Assembly (NCBI GenBank): GCA_036379135.1
Contig: DASUVG010000238.1
Coordinates: forward strand, 1 to 64,000
Source of the DNA: Longimicrobium sp036379135
GTDB taxonomy: Bacteria; Gemmatimonadota; Gemmatimonadetes; Longimicrobiales; Longimicrobiaceae
Direction: 5' to 3'
DNA length: 64,000 nucleotides
The translations under genes were made by a program, and so were the position numbers. This document shows, piece by piece, positions 57,856 to 64,000 of the stretch; position 1 is the stretch's first letter, and each line of letters begins with the position of its first letter. The notes under the pieces are model-generated. The model made no database searches. It saw only the letters and a list, made by a program, of their open reading frames with translations, and had not been told where the DNA came from.

Positions 57856-59157
57856 CTACCGGCGCGGCGCGATGCGCCAGAGCTCGGCGTTGTCCTCGTC
57901 TGTGACGATGTACAGGGCGCCGTCGGGACCCTGGCGCACGTCGCGGATGCGCTTGTTGCGATCCGTGAGCAGGTGCTCCTCGCCCGTAACGCGGTCGTTC
58001 TCGATGGTCAGCCGCACCAGGCGCATGGACGCCAGCCCGCCGATGAACAGGCTGTTGCGCCACGCCGGGAACGCCGCGCCCGTGTAGAACTGCGCCCCCG
58101 ACGGCGCGATCACGGGATCCCAGTAGTAGACCGGCTGCTCCGTTCCCGCGCGCTGCGTCGCTGCGCCGCCCAGGGCCGAGGTGATCTGCCCGCCCTGGTA
58201 CTCGATGCCGTACGCCGCGATCGGCCAGCCGTAGTTCTTTCCCGGCTCCGGGCGGTTCAGCTCGTCCCCGCCCCGCGTGCCATGCTCGATGGTCCAGAAC
58301 CGCCCCTGCGCGTCGAAGGCGGCCGCCTGGATGTTGCGGTGCCCCAGCGACCAGATCTCCGGCAGCGCGCCGGCCGTGCCCACCAGCGGGTTGTCGCGCG
58401 GCGCCGAGCCGTCGGCGGGGTTGATGCGCAGCGTCTTGCCCAGGTGGCTTCCCGGCTCCTGCGCCTGCGGCCGCGTCTCGCGGGCCGAGCGCTCGCCCAT
58501 GGTCACGTACAGCATGCCGTCCGGCCCGAACGCCAGCCGCGAGCCGAAGTGCATGTTGTTGGCGTACGTGGGCCGCGTGTGCAGGATCACGCGCACCTGC
58601 TCCAGCCGCGTGCGGTCCGCGGACAGCACGCCGCGCCCCACGCTGGTTCCGTTGCCGCCGTCGCGCGGCTCGGTGAAGCTCCAGAACACCGTGCGGTCGG
58701 TGGCGAAGCGGGGGCTGAGCGCCACGTCCAGCAGCCCGCCCTGCCCCCGCGCGTCCACCTCCGGCACCCCCGAGATCGGCTCGCCGATCTGCCCCGCCGC
58801 GGAGACGATGCGCAGCCGGCCGGCCTTTTCGCTCACCAGCAGGCTGCCGTCGGGGAGCGGCTCCACGGCCCACGGCTTGGCGAGCCCGCGCGCGACCACC
58901 TGTACGTCGAACGCCACGCTGGACGGCACGCCGCACGCGCGCGTCTGCCCCGCGAACGCCGGCTCCTGGCCGCCGCCGTTCGCCGCGCGCGTCTCCAGCG
59001 GCGTGCACGGCTGGGACGCGGTCGCGCCCGCCGCAGCCTGGCCGGATGCCGCCTGTGCCGGCGCGGTCTCCGTCGACTCCCCGTTCTTCGGTGAGCACCC
59101 CGCCAGCACGGCGGACGTGAGGATGGATACGGCGAGCACGCCGCTGGCTCTACGCAT
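57856..59157 (-). CDS. PQQ-dependent sugar dehydrogenase, lipoprotein (YliI/GSDH type)
   Basis: The 433-aa protein has a lipoprotein signal (LTSAVLAGCSPKN) and the six-bladed propeller blocks KPWAVEPLPDGSLLVSEK, RGQGGLLDVALSPRF, SLGHRNIQAAAFDAQGRFW and GTRGGDELNRPEPGKNYGWP, with PDGALYIVTDEDNAELWRI. It is a periplasmic aldose dehydrogenase using PQQ. ATG 59157 gives the signal. It is the only minus-strand gene in this block. Confidence 0.9.
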   Translation of the reverse strand: MRRASGVLAVSILTSAVLAGCSPKNGESTETAPAQAASGQAAAGATASQPCTPLETRAANGGGQEPAFAGQTRACGVPSSVAFDVQVVARGLAKPWAVEPLPDGSLLVSEKAGRLRIVSAAGQIGEPISGVPEVDARGQGGLLDVALSPRFATDRTVFWSFTEPRDGGNGTSVGRGVLSADRTRLEQVRVILHTRPTYANNMHFGSRLAFGPDGMLYVTMGERSARETRPQAQEPGSHLGKTLRINPADGSAPRDNPLVGTAGALPEIWSLGHRNIQAAAFDAQGRFWTIEHGTRGGDELNRPEPGKNYGWPIAAYGIEYQGGQITSALGGAATQRAGTEQPVYYWDPVIAPSGAQFYTGAAFPAWRNSLFIGGLASMRLVRLTIENDRVTGEEHLLTDRNKRIRDVRQGPDGALYIVTDEDNAELWRIAPRR

Positions 59158-59335
59158 GGCTTTCGTCTGGATGGATGGATCGTGATCGCGGCGCGCAGGA
59201 AACCGCCCGCGCACCGCCGGTTGTTCAATCTTCGTTCATCCCGCCCGCCGCTGCAAGAAACGCGCAGGCCGTCGATTCACGCGCGTTCACCGCCCCGTCG
59301 CCAGGATAGGTGATGAACGTCAAGCTCCCCCGAAC

Positions 59336-59410
59336 CGTCGAAGCGCGATCGAATTCTCCCCTCTGCGCGAGGAACGAGCGGGGAGGGGCCGGGGGAGGGG
59401 CCCCGGCCGT
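59336..59410. repeat. Family B repeat copy
   Basis: GTCGAAGCGCGATCGAATTC, then CTCCCCTCTGCGCGAGGAAC and GGGGAGGGGCCGGGGGAGGG. It sits between the dehydrogenase start and promoter P3. Confidence 0.7.
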
Positions 59411-59453
59411 CCGCGACAGGCGATTTCCTCGATCAAAAATATTTCGATCGACC

Positions 59454-59480
59454 TGTCGATTTCGCGGAGGCCCGTTCGTC
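59454..59480 (+). promoter_or_regulatory. ECF-type promoter P3 (TGTCGA-17-CGTC)
   Basis: TGTCGA (59454-59459), 17 nt, CGTC (59477-59480), 71 nt before the DGPF gene at 59552. Confidence 0.78.
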
Positions 59481-59551
59481 GTGATGGTAGAGCAACGGAA
59501 TCGACACCCGGTCGGCCCGGCTCTCTCCCCTGAAGACACGGAGACACGACG

Positions 59552-59974
59552 ATGCGGTTCATGATCCTGGTCAAGGCCAACGCCGATTCCGAGGCGGGCG
59601 TGATGCCGACCTACGAAGAGCTCGCCGAGATGGGCAAGTTCAACGAGGAGCTGGTCAAGGCCGGCGTCCTGCTGGCCGGCGAGGGGCTGCACCCCACCTC
59701 CAGGGGCTACCGCGTACGGTTCTCCGGCGCCGACCGCACCGTGGTGGACGGGCCGTTCGCCGAGACGAAGGAGCTGCTCGCCGGCTTCTGGCTCATCCAG
59801 GTCAAGTCGCCCGAAGAGGCGGTGGAGTGGGTAAAGCGCATCCCCTTCAAGGAGGGCGAGGTGGAGATCCGCCGCGTGTTCGACTCCGAGGACTTTGCCC
59901 CCAGCGATCCCACCGGCGAGCTGCGCCAGGCCGAGGAGCGCCTTCGCCAGCAGGTCGCCGCCGCGCACTCGTAG
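59552..59974 (+). CDS. DGPF/YCII-family protein 1
   Basis: The 140-aa protein has the DGPF hallmark VDGPFAETKELLAGFWLIQV and the start MRFMILVKANADSEAG, with GLHPTSRGYRV. DGPF proteins have a ferredoxin-like YCII fold and are genetically linked to ECF42 sigma factors; they may be YCII-type catalysts or ligand binders. It follows promoter P3 and is followed by the hairpin GGAGCCGGCATCGTGCCGGCTCC shown below as a regulatory hairpin. Confidence 0.9.
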   Translation: MRFMILVKANADSEAGVMPTYEELAEMGKFNEELVKAGVLLAGEGLHPTSRGYRVRFSGADRTVVDGPFAETKELLAGFWLIQVKSPEEAVEWVKRIPFKEGEVEIRRVFDSEDFAPSDPTGELRQAEERLRQQVAAAHS

Positions 59975-59993
59975 TCCGCGGCCCTACGGACCC

Positions 59994-60016
59994 GGAGCCG
60001 GCATCGTGCCGGCTCC
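59994..60016 (+). terminator. Hairpin between DGPF genes 1 and 2
   Basis: GGAGCCGGCA, TCG and TGCCGGCTCC pair perfectly, but no T-run follows. It may be a partial terminator or an mRNA-processing hairpin inside the DGPF transcript. Confidence 0.6.
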
Positions 60017-60044
60017 CCAACCCCGAGAACCAGGAGACACCGCC

Positions 60045-60437
60045 ATGCGATTCCTTTCGATCTACAAGACCGTCGAGCGCAGCACGCCCCCGTCGCCGGA
60101 GGAGATGGCGGAGATGGGCGCGTTCGTGGAAGAGGCGATGGCCTCCGGCGCCGTGCTGGCCACCGAGGGATGCCTGCCCACCTCGGCCGGCGCGCGCATC
60201 CGCCGCGCGGGCGACTCCGTGACCGTGACGGACGGCCCGTTCACCGAAGCGAAGGAGGTGATCGGCGGATTCGCGGTGCTGCAGGCGGATTCGCTCGAAG
60301 AGGCCATCGAGATGGGCCGCCGCTTCATCGCCGTGGCCGGCGACGGCGAGTGCGAGATCCGCCAGCTGTACGAGGCCGGCGACTTCGACGCGCCCTGCGT
60401 CGCGCACGCGGAGCTTAACGCGGCCACCGCGAGCTGA
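60045..60437 (+). CDS. DGPF/YCII-family protein 2
   Basis: The 130-aa protein starts MRFLSIYKTVERSTPPSPEE and has TDGPFTEAKEVIGGFAVLQA. CCAGGAGACACCGCC precedes the ATG at 60045. No own ECF promoter is visible, so it is probably read from P3. Confidence 0.9.
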   Translation: MRFLSIYKTVERSTPPSPEEMAEMGAFVEEAMASGAVLATEGCLPTSAGARIRRAGDSVTVTDGPFTEAKEVIGGFAVLQADSLEEAIEMGRRFIAVAGDGECEIRQLYEAGDFDAPCVAHAELNAATAS

Positions 60438-60460
60438 GCGGCGGCGCATCGGGAGATGGG

Positions 60461-60490
60461 CAGAGGCCGGCGGGTCCCCGCCGGCCTCTG
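60461..60490 (+). terminator. Terminator after DGPF 2
   Basis: CAGAGGCCGGCGGG, TC and CCCGCCGGCCTCTG form a 14-bp stem, then TGCGTTT. It closes the P3 transcript. Confidence 0.85.
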
Positions 60491-60519
60491 TGCGTTTCCC
60501 GTTGCTGCCGGCCCCCGTC

Positions 60520-60834
60520 CCGGCGGTTGAAACCGCGGCTGGAAAGGCACGAAGTCCGCCTGCGCGGACTGGGCGGCCCGGGTGCGTGCAGCGTCTCACG
60601 CACCTGCGCGTCCGCAACCGGGGCGACCGGCCGGCGGCCCCCCTCCCCTGCAGGCCGCAGCGCCCCGCCCTGTCGAATACAGTCCGCGAAGGCGGACTTC
60701 GTGAAGTTCCAGCCGCGGTTTCAACCGCCGAGATGGAGCCGGTTCGCGGGATCCGACAGCGGACGCAGCAGCGAATTCATTCGCTCCTGCAGGCGGACTC
60801 CGTGAAGTTCCAGCCGCGGTTGAAACCGCCCGAG
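60520..60834. repeat. Cluster of three family A copies
   Basis: Plus copy 60520-60623, minus copies 60680-60731 (GCGGTT-TC-AACCGC inverse form) and 60771-60834 with GCGAATTCATTCGC at 60771-60784 and a second GCGGTTGAAACCGC-type hairpin near 60818. About 575 bp between DGPF 2 and 3 hold no gene apart from these repeats. Confidence 0.8.
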
Positions 60835-61012
60835 GCGGAGCCGGTTCGCGGGGTCCGACAGCGGACACAGCGGCAAATCCACTCGCGCCTGCGAAAGATC
60901 TTCGGGAACCTTGCGGTACGCGATTCGGCGCAGCAGTATACAGAGTGAATGCGGACTTCCGGCGCAGTCCACCCGCGCCGCCGCCGAACCCGAGCCCCAG
61001 GAGATCCCGCCA

Positions 61013-61411
61013 ATGCGCTTCATGATCATGTTCCGGAACGACGGGGATTCGGAGGTGGACGTGCCGCCGTGTCTGGACCTGGACGAGATGGGCCGCTTCA
61101 TCGGCGAGCTGCAGAGCACGGGCGTGCTGCTGGGCTACGAGGGTCTGAAGCCCAGCGAAAAGGGCGCGCGCGTGCGGATGACCGGCGGCAAGCGCAACGT
61201 GATGGACGGGCCGTTCACCGAGGCCAAGGAGCTGATCGCCGGCTTCGCGCTGGTGCAGCTGCCGTCCAGGGACGCCGCCGTCGACCTGGCCGAGCAGTTC
61301 CTGCGCATCGCCGGCCAGGGGAGCGCCGAGGTCCGCGAGGCCTTCGAGCCCAGGGACGCGGCCGTGGAGAGTGCCGCCGTGGAATCGGTCGGCGCGGCGG
61401 TGATGGCGTAG
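61013..61411 (+). CDS. DGPF/YCII-family protein 3
   Basis: The 132-aa protein starts MRFMIMFRNDGDSEVDVPPC and has MDGPFTEAKELIAGFALVQL. It is the only DGPF here with an Ala/Val-rich C-terminal tail (VESAAVESVGAAVMA). CCCAGGAGATCCCGCCA precedes the ATG. No clear ECF promoter lies upstream. Confidence 0.88.
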   Translation: MRFMIMFRNDGDSEVDVPPCLDLDEMGRFIGELQSTGVLLGYEGLKPSEKGARVRMTGGKRNVMDGPFTEAKELIAGFALVQLPSRDAAVDLAEQFLRIAGQGSAEVREAFEPRDAAVESAAVESVGAAVMA

Positions 61412-61454
61412 GCGTCGTTGCGGCGGACGGACGGGCGCATCGCCACCCTCGCGC

Positions 61455-61510
61455 CCGGCGATTTAAATCGCGGCTGGAACGTCACGAAGCCCGCCTTCGC
61501 GGACTCCCGA
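61455..61510 (+). repeat. Family A partial copy with third stem variant
   Basis: GCGATT-TA-AATCGCGGCTGG at 61459-61478, then CACGAAGCCCGCCTTCGCGG, a broken second palindrome. Arms are again complementary. Confidence 0.75.
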
Positions 61511-61625
61511 ATCCCGGACACCAGCGCGCGGTTCACATACGTGGCGCGGACCAGGGCCGCCGGACCTTCGACGGTCTGGCGGCCCTGCGTCGTTCGGCAT
61601 CCGCAAAAAGATCGATCATGGGAGA

Positions 61626-61652
61626 TGTCGATCCCGCCCTCCCCCGTTCGTC
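61626..61652 (+). promoter_or_regulatory. ECF-type promoter P4 (TGTCGA-17-CGTC)
   Basis: TGTCGA (61626-61631), 17 nt, CGTC (61649-61652), 65 nt before the DGPF gene at 61718. Confidence 0.75.
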
Positions 61653-61717
61653 GTACGGGTAGAGCAGCGAGCCGAAGCCGGCTCCCCACACCCCGAATTC
61701 ACAGCGAGGACGCGACG

Positions 61718-62134
61718 ATGCGCTTCATGATCATCCGCAAGGCGGACCCGGAGACCGAGGCGGGCGCGAAGGCCAGCGAGGAGCTGATCGAAGCCATGGC
61801 CCGGTACAACGAGGAGATGATCGACGCCGGCGTGATGATCGGAGGCGACGGGCTGCACCCTTCGTCCAGGGGGGCGCGCATCAAGTTCTCCAACGGCAGG
61901 CCGACCATCACCGACGGCCCCTTTACCGAGGCCAAGGAGATGATCGCCGGCTACACCCTGATTCAGGTGGCGTCGCGTGAAGAGGCGCTGGAGTGGGTCA
62001 AGCGCTGGCCGCAGATCGACGGCCACGGCGAGGTGGAGCTGGAGCTACGCCAGGTCTACGAGCTGGTGGAGTTGGGCGAGGGCGAGGGCATCGAGCACCA
62101 CGCCCGCCTCCGCGAGCAGCTGGCGGCGCGGTAG
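61718..62134 (+). CDS. DGPF/YCII-family protein 4
   Basis: The 138-aa protein starts MRFMIIRKADPETEAGAKAS and has TDGPFTEAKEMIAGYTLIQV. ACAGCGAGGACGCGACG precedes the ATG at 61718. Closest in form to DGPF 1 (GLHPSSRGARI against GLHPTSRGYRV). Confidence 0.9.
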   Translation: MRFMIIRKADPETEAGAKASEELIEAMARYNEEMIDAGVMIGGDGLHPSSRGARIKFSNGRPTITDGPFTEAKEMIAGYTLIQVASREEALEWVKRWPQIDGHGEVELELRQVYELVELGEGEGIEHHARLREQLAAR

Positions 62135-62161
62135 GGATATCGGCGGGGCGCGGAATCCACC

Positions 62162-62188
62162 TGTCGATTTCGTGCGGCACCGTTCGAC
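62162..62188 (+). promoter_or_regulatory. ECF-type promoter P5 (TGTCGA-17-CGAC)
   Basis: TGTCGA (62162-62167), 17 nt, CGAC (62185-62188), 46 nt before the VOC gene at 62235. Confidence 0.75.
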
Positions 62189-62234
62189 GCATGGGCAGGA
62201 GCACGATCCACATCCACCGATCCGGAGAGGAACC

Positions 62235-62645
62235 ATGGCCGAAATGAACCGTCCCGTGCCGCAGGGCGTGACCCCCTACCTGATGATCCGCGGCGCCAGC
62301 GAAGCCGTGGAGTGGTACCGCCGCGCGTTCGGCGCCGAGGAGGTGATGCGCATGCCCGCGGAGGGGAGCGACAAGCTGATGCACTGCCACCTGCGCATCA
62401 ACGGCGGCGACGTGTTCATGTCCGACGAGTTTCCGGAATACGGCGTCTCGCTGGGCGAAGGCCCGCGCGGCGTGACCATGTTCCTGGCCGTGGACGACGC
62501 CGACACCTGGTACAACCGGGCCGTCGAGGCCGGCGCGAAGGTGCGGATGGAGATCGCCGACCAGTTCTGGGGCGACCGCTTCGGCGAGGTGATCGACCCG
62601 TACGGCCACGGCTGGGCCTTCGGATCGCCGCTCAAGAAGAGTTGA
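62235..62645 (+). CDS. VOC/glyoxalase-fold protein 1 (PhnB-like)
   Basis: The 136-aa protein has the PhnB/VOC pattern TPYLMIRGASEAVEWYRRAF, GAEEVMRMP and WGDRFGEVIDPYGHGWAFGS. Likely metal-binding or ligand-binding, exact role unknown. GGAGAGGAACC precedes the ATG at 62235. It follows P5. Confidence 0.9.
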   Translation: MAEMNRPVPQGVTPYLMIRGASEAVEWYRRAFGAEEVMRMPAEGSDKLMHCHLRINGGDVFMSDEFPEYGVSLGEGPRGVTMFLAVDDADTWYNRAVEAGAKVRMEIADQFWGDRFGEVIDPYGHGWAFGSPLKKS

Positions 62646-62653
62646 CGCCTCCC

Positions 62654-62678
62654 GGGGCTCCCGCGTCCGCGGAGCCCC
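62654..62678 (+). terminator. Hairpin between the VOC 1 and SRPBCC genes
   Basis: GGGGCTCC, an inner CGCGTCCGC and GGAGCCCC pair, but without a T-run. The SRPBCC gene follows after 25 nt, so read-through is likely. Confidence 0.55.
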
Positions 62679-62703
62679 GTCCCCCACCCCTCGCACCGCG
62701 AGC

Positions 62704-63255
62704 ATGCCCATGCTGCAGATCATCGCCATCGCCGCCGGCGCCGCCATCGCGGGCGTCCTGGGGATCGCCGCCCGTAAGCCCGACACCTTCCGCATCCAGC
62801 GCACCGCCGTCATCGACGCGCCGCCGGAGAAGATCCACCCCCTGATCGACGACTTCCGGCGCTGGACGGAGTGGTCGCCGTGGGAAAAGCTGGACCCGGA
62901 GCTCGAGCGCACGTACAGCGGCGCCGCCAGCGGGCGCGGCGCCGTGTACGCGTGGGAGGGGAACAAGAAGGCGGGCGCCGGGCGGATGGAGATCACGGGA
63001 TCGTCACCGGAGCGCGTCACCATCCAGCTGGACTTCACCCGGCCGTTCACGGCGCACAACATCACCACCTTCACCCTGCAGCCCCGGGGCGGCAGGACGG
63101 AGGTCGTGTGGGCGATGGACGGGCCCCAGCCCTTCATGAACAAGGTGATGGGCGTGCTGATCAACCTGGACAACCTGGTCGGCAAGGACTTCCAGGCGGG
63201 GCTGGCCAGCCTCAAGGAGATCGCGGAGCGGCAGCCGTCCGCCGCCACGCCCTGA
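62704..63255 (+). CDS. SRPBCC-family protein with N-terminal membrane segment
   Basis: The 183-aa protein has an N-terminal hydrophobic helix (MLQIIAIAAGAAIAGVLGIA) and an SRPBCC fold (RTAVIDAPPEKIHPLIDDFR, RWTEWSPWEKLDPELERTYS, VTIQLDFTRPFTAHNITTF). It may be a membrane-anchored lipid or ligand carrier. Confidence 0.86.
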   Translation: MPMLQIIAIAAGAAIAGVLGIAARKPDTFRIQRTAVIDAPPEKIHPLIDDFRRWTEWSPWEKLDPELERTYSGAASGRGAVYAWEGNKKAGAGRMEITGSSPERVTIQLDFTRPFTAHNITTFTLQPRGGRTEVVWAMDGPQPFMNKVMGVLINLDNLVGKDFQAGLASLKEIAERQPSAATP

Positions 63256-63284
63256 AAACCACCTCCCGACCCGGAGAAACGCAG

Positions 63285-63683
63285 GTGATCAGCTTCATCC
63301 ACTCCACCACCATCCTCGTCTCCGACCAGGAGCGGGCGCTGGAGTTCTACGTCGGCACGCTGGGCTGGGAAAAGCGGATCGACGCGATGATGGGCGACGG
63401 GTACCGCTTTCTGACCGTCGCGCCGCCGGGCGGCCAGGCGGAGCTGGTGCTGGGACCCGCCGACGTGCTGGGCGGCGAGCCGGGCGTGGGGATCACCCGC
63501 GGCCGGGGGATGGAGGGCGCCAGCGGGATCTCCTTTGCCGTGGAAGACGTCGACGGCACCTACGCGGCGCTGGTGGAGCGCGGCGTGCGCTTCGCGGGCC
63601 CGCCCGAGCCCATGCCGTGGGGCGACCGGGCCATGTGGATGCTGGACCCCGACGGCAACCGCTTCTTCCTCACCGGCCGCTGA
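63285..63683 (+). CDS. VOC/glyoxalase-fold protein 2
   Basis: The 132-aa protein starts VISFIHSTTILVSDQERALE and has the VOC repeats FYVGTLGWEKRIDAMMG and RAMWMLDPDGNRFFLTGR. The start is GTG 63285, preceded by CCGGAGAAACGCAG. Confidence 0.88.
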   Translation: MISFIHSTTILVSDQERALEFYVGTLGWEKRIDAMMGDGYRFLTVAPPGGQAELVLGPADVLGGEPGVGITRGRGMEGASGISFAVEDVDGTYAALVERGVRFAGPPEPMPWGDRAMWMLDPDGNRFFLTGR

Positions 63684-63790
63684 CCCGTCGGCGCGTCGAG
63701 AAAGCTGCCATGATCCGCCAGCGAATGGGCCCGGTGTTCGGCCCGCGGCGCAAGAGGCGCGGCGCGCCGGACCATCCGCCCCGGGCGGCT

Positions 63791-63817
63791 TGCGCTGGCG
63801 TGCGCGTGCGCTATCCT
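63791..63817 (+). promoter_or_regulatory. Promoter of the ECF sigma gene
   Basis: TTGCGC (about 63790-63795), 16 nt and TATCCT (63812-63817). The GTG start at 63825 is 7 nt after the -10, so the message may be leaderless. It does not have the TGTCGA-17-CGWC form. Confidence 0.5.
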
Positions 63818-63824
63818 CTGTCGC

Positions 63825-64000
63825 GTGACGACGACAATGGACGTGCACCGCGCCATCGACGCGGTGTGGAGGATCGAATCGGCCCGGCTGATCGCGGGGC
63901 TGGCGCGGATGACGCGCGACGTGGGCCTGGCCGAGGACCTGGCGCAGGACGCGCTGCTGGCCGCGCTGGAGAAGTGGCCGGAGGCCGGCGTGCCGGCCAA
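63825..64000 (+). CDS. ECF RNA polymerase sigma factor, N-terminal part (cut by window edge)
   Basis: The frame from GTG 63825 gives VTTTMDVHRAIDAVWRIESA, RLIAGLARMTRDVGLAEDLA, QDALLAALEKWPEAGVPA and runs off the window. The second block is the sigma-70 region 2 start (ARxTRD...AEDLAQDALxxALEKWP) found in ECF42-type factors, which are neighbours of DGPF genes. GTG or the in-frame ATG at 63837 may be used. The C-terminal extension typical of ECF42 cannot be seen. Confidence 0.85.
   Translation, partial: MTTTMDVHRAIDAVWRIESARLIAGLARMTRDVGLAEDLAQDALLAALEKWPEAGVPA

Noticed and set aside
60671..60697. Sixth ECF-type promoter at TGTCGA 60671
   Set aside because: The second box after 17 nt is GGAC rather than CGTC or CGAC, and it lies in a minus-oriented family A repeat.
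1..64000. Prophage or integrative element
   Set aside because: No integrase, terminase, capsid or conjugation gene was seen; lower-GC genes are single or in pairs.

Overview
The window reads as chromosome of a GC-rich, diderm bacterium. The secreted beta-barrel protein, many lipobox lipoproteins, the HPr kinase/mannose-type PTS operon and the short MKKLKL-type cysteine-rich precursors fit Gemmatimonadota (Longimicrobium-like). That assignment is an inference from gene content, not from a marker gene.

0-27.6 kb, mostly minus-strand housekeeping operons. Reading right to left: a duplicated tyrosine attenuator ahead of aroF-aroQ, then tyrA and an M48 lipoprotein protease; fmdB-like and argS; a PfkB kinase and purM followed by an outer-membrane protein; riboflavin genes ribD, ribE, ribBA, ribH with nusB and a GT4 glycosyltransferase; and hprK-EIIA-EIIB-EIIC-EIID-HPr, the last cut by the window edge. 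Most neighbours overlap by 4-26 nt (ATGA/GTGA/TTGA), so translation is probably coupled. The riboflavin genes are interrupted by two plus-strand accessory genes (an S8 protease lipoprotein and a NACHT NTPase), and a class A beta-lactamase-like lipoprotein sits inside the rib operon. A frameshifted gene with a long hydrophobic hairpin lies at 21.5-23.3 kb.

27.6-52 kb, accessory region. It holds an HTH + HNH endonuclease pair, a PAS histidine kinase, secreted proteins of unknown function, a NamZ-like muramidase, a PLP decarboxylase, three orphan RiPP-like precursors, an AHSA1 protein with an autoregulated HTH gene, and three tandem lamin-tail-domain lipoproteins, one fused to a DNA/RNA non-specific nuclease. 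Ten near-identical GAGAGCCCCGGCGC hairpins act as terminators here.

52-64 kb, plus-strand stress-type cluster: ArsR + AHSA1 genes, DoxX, DUF899, Lar-like, DUF1579-like, SnoaL-like, a PQQ sugar dehydrogenase (minus), four DGPF/YCII proteins, two VOC proteins, an SRPBCC protein and, at the right edge, the start of an ECF sigma factor. Five promoters in this block share TGTCGA-17 bp-CGWC, which I read as the regulon of that sigma factor (ECF42/DGPF type).

Four non-coding patterns stand out: (1) two tandem promoter-leader peptide-terminator modules before aroF, each apparently leaderless; (2) five 8-bp tandem arrays that each begin exactly at a stop codon; (3) a dispersed intergenic repeat with two hairpins whose arms covary; (4) approximately 200-bp MITE-like elements.
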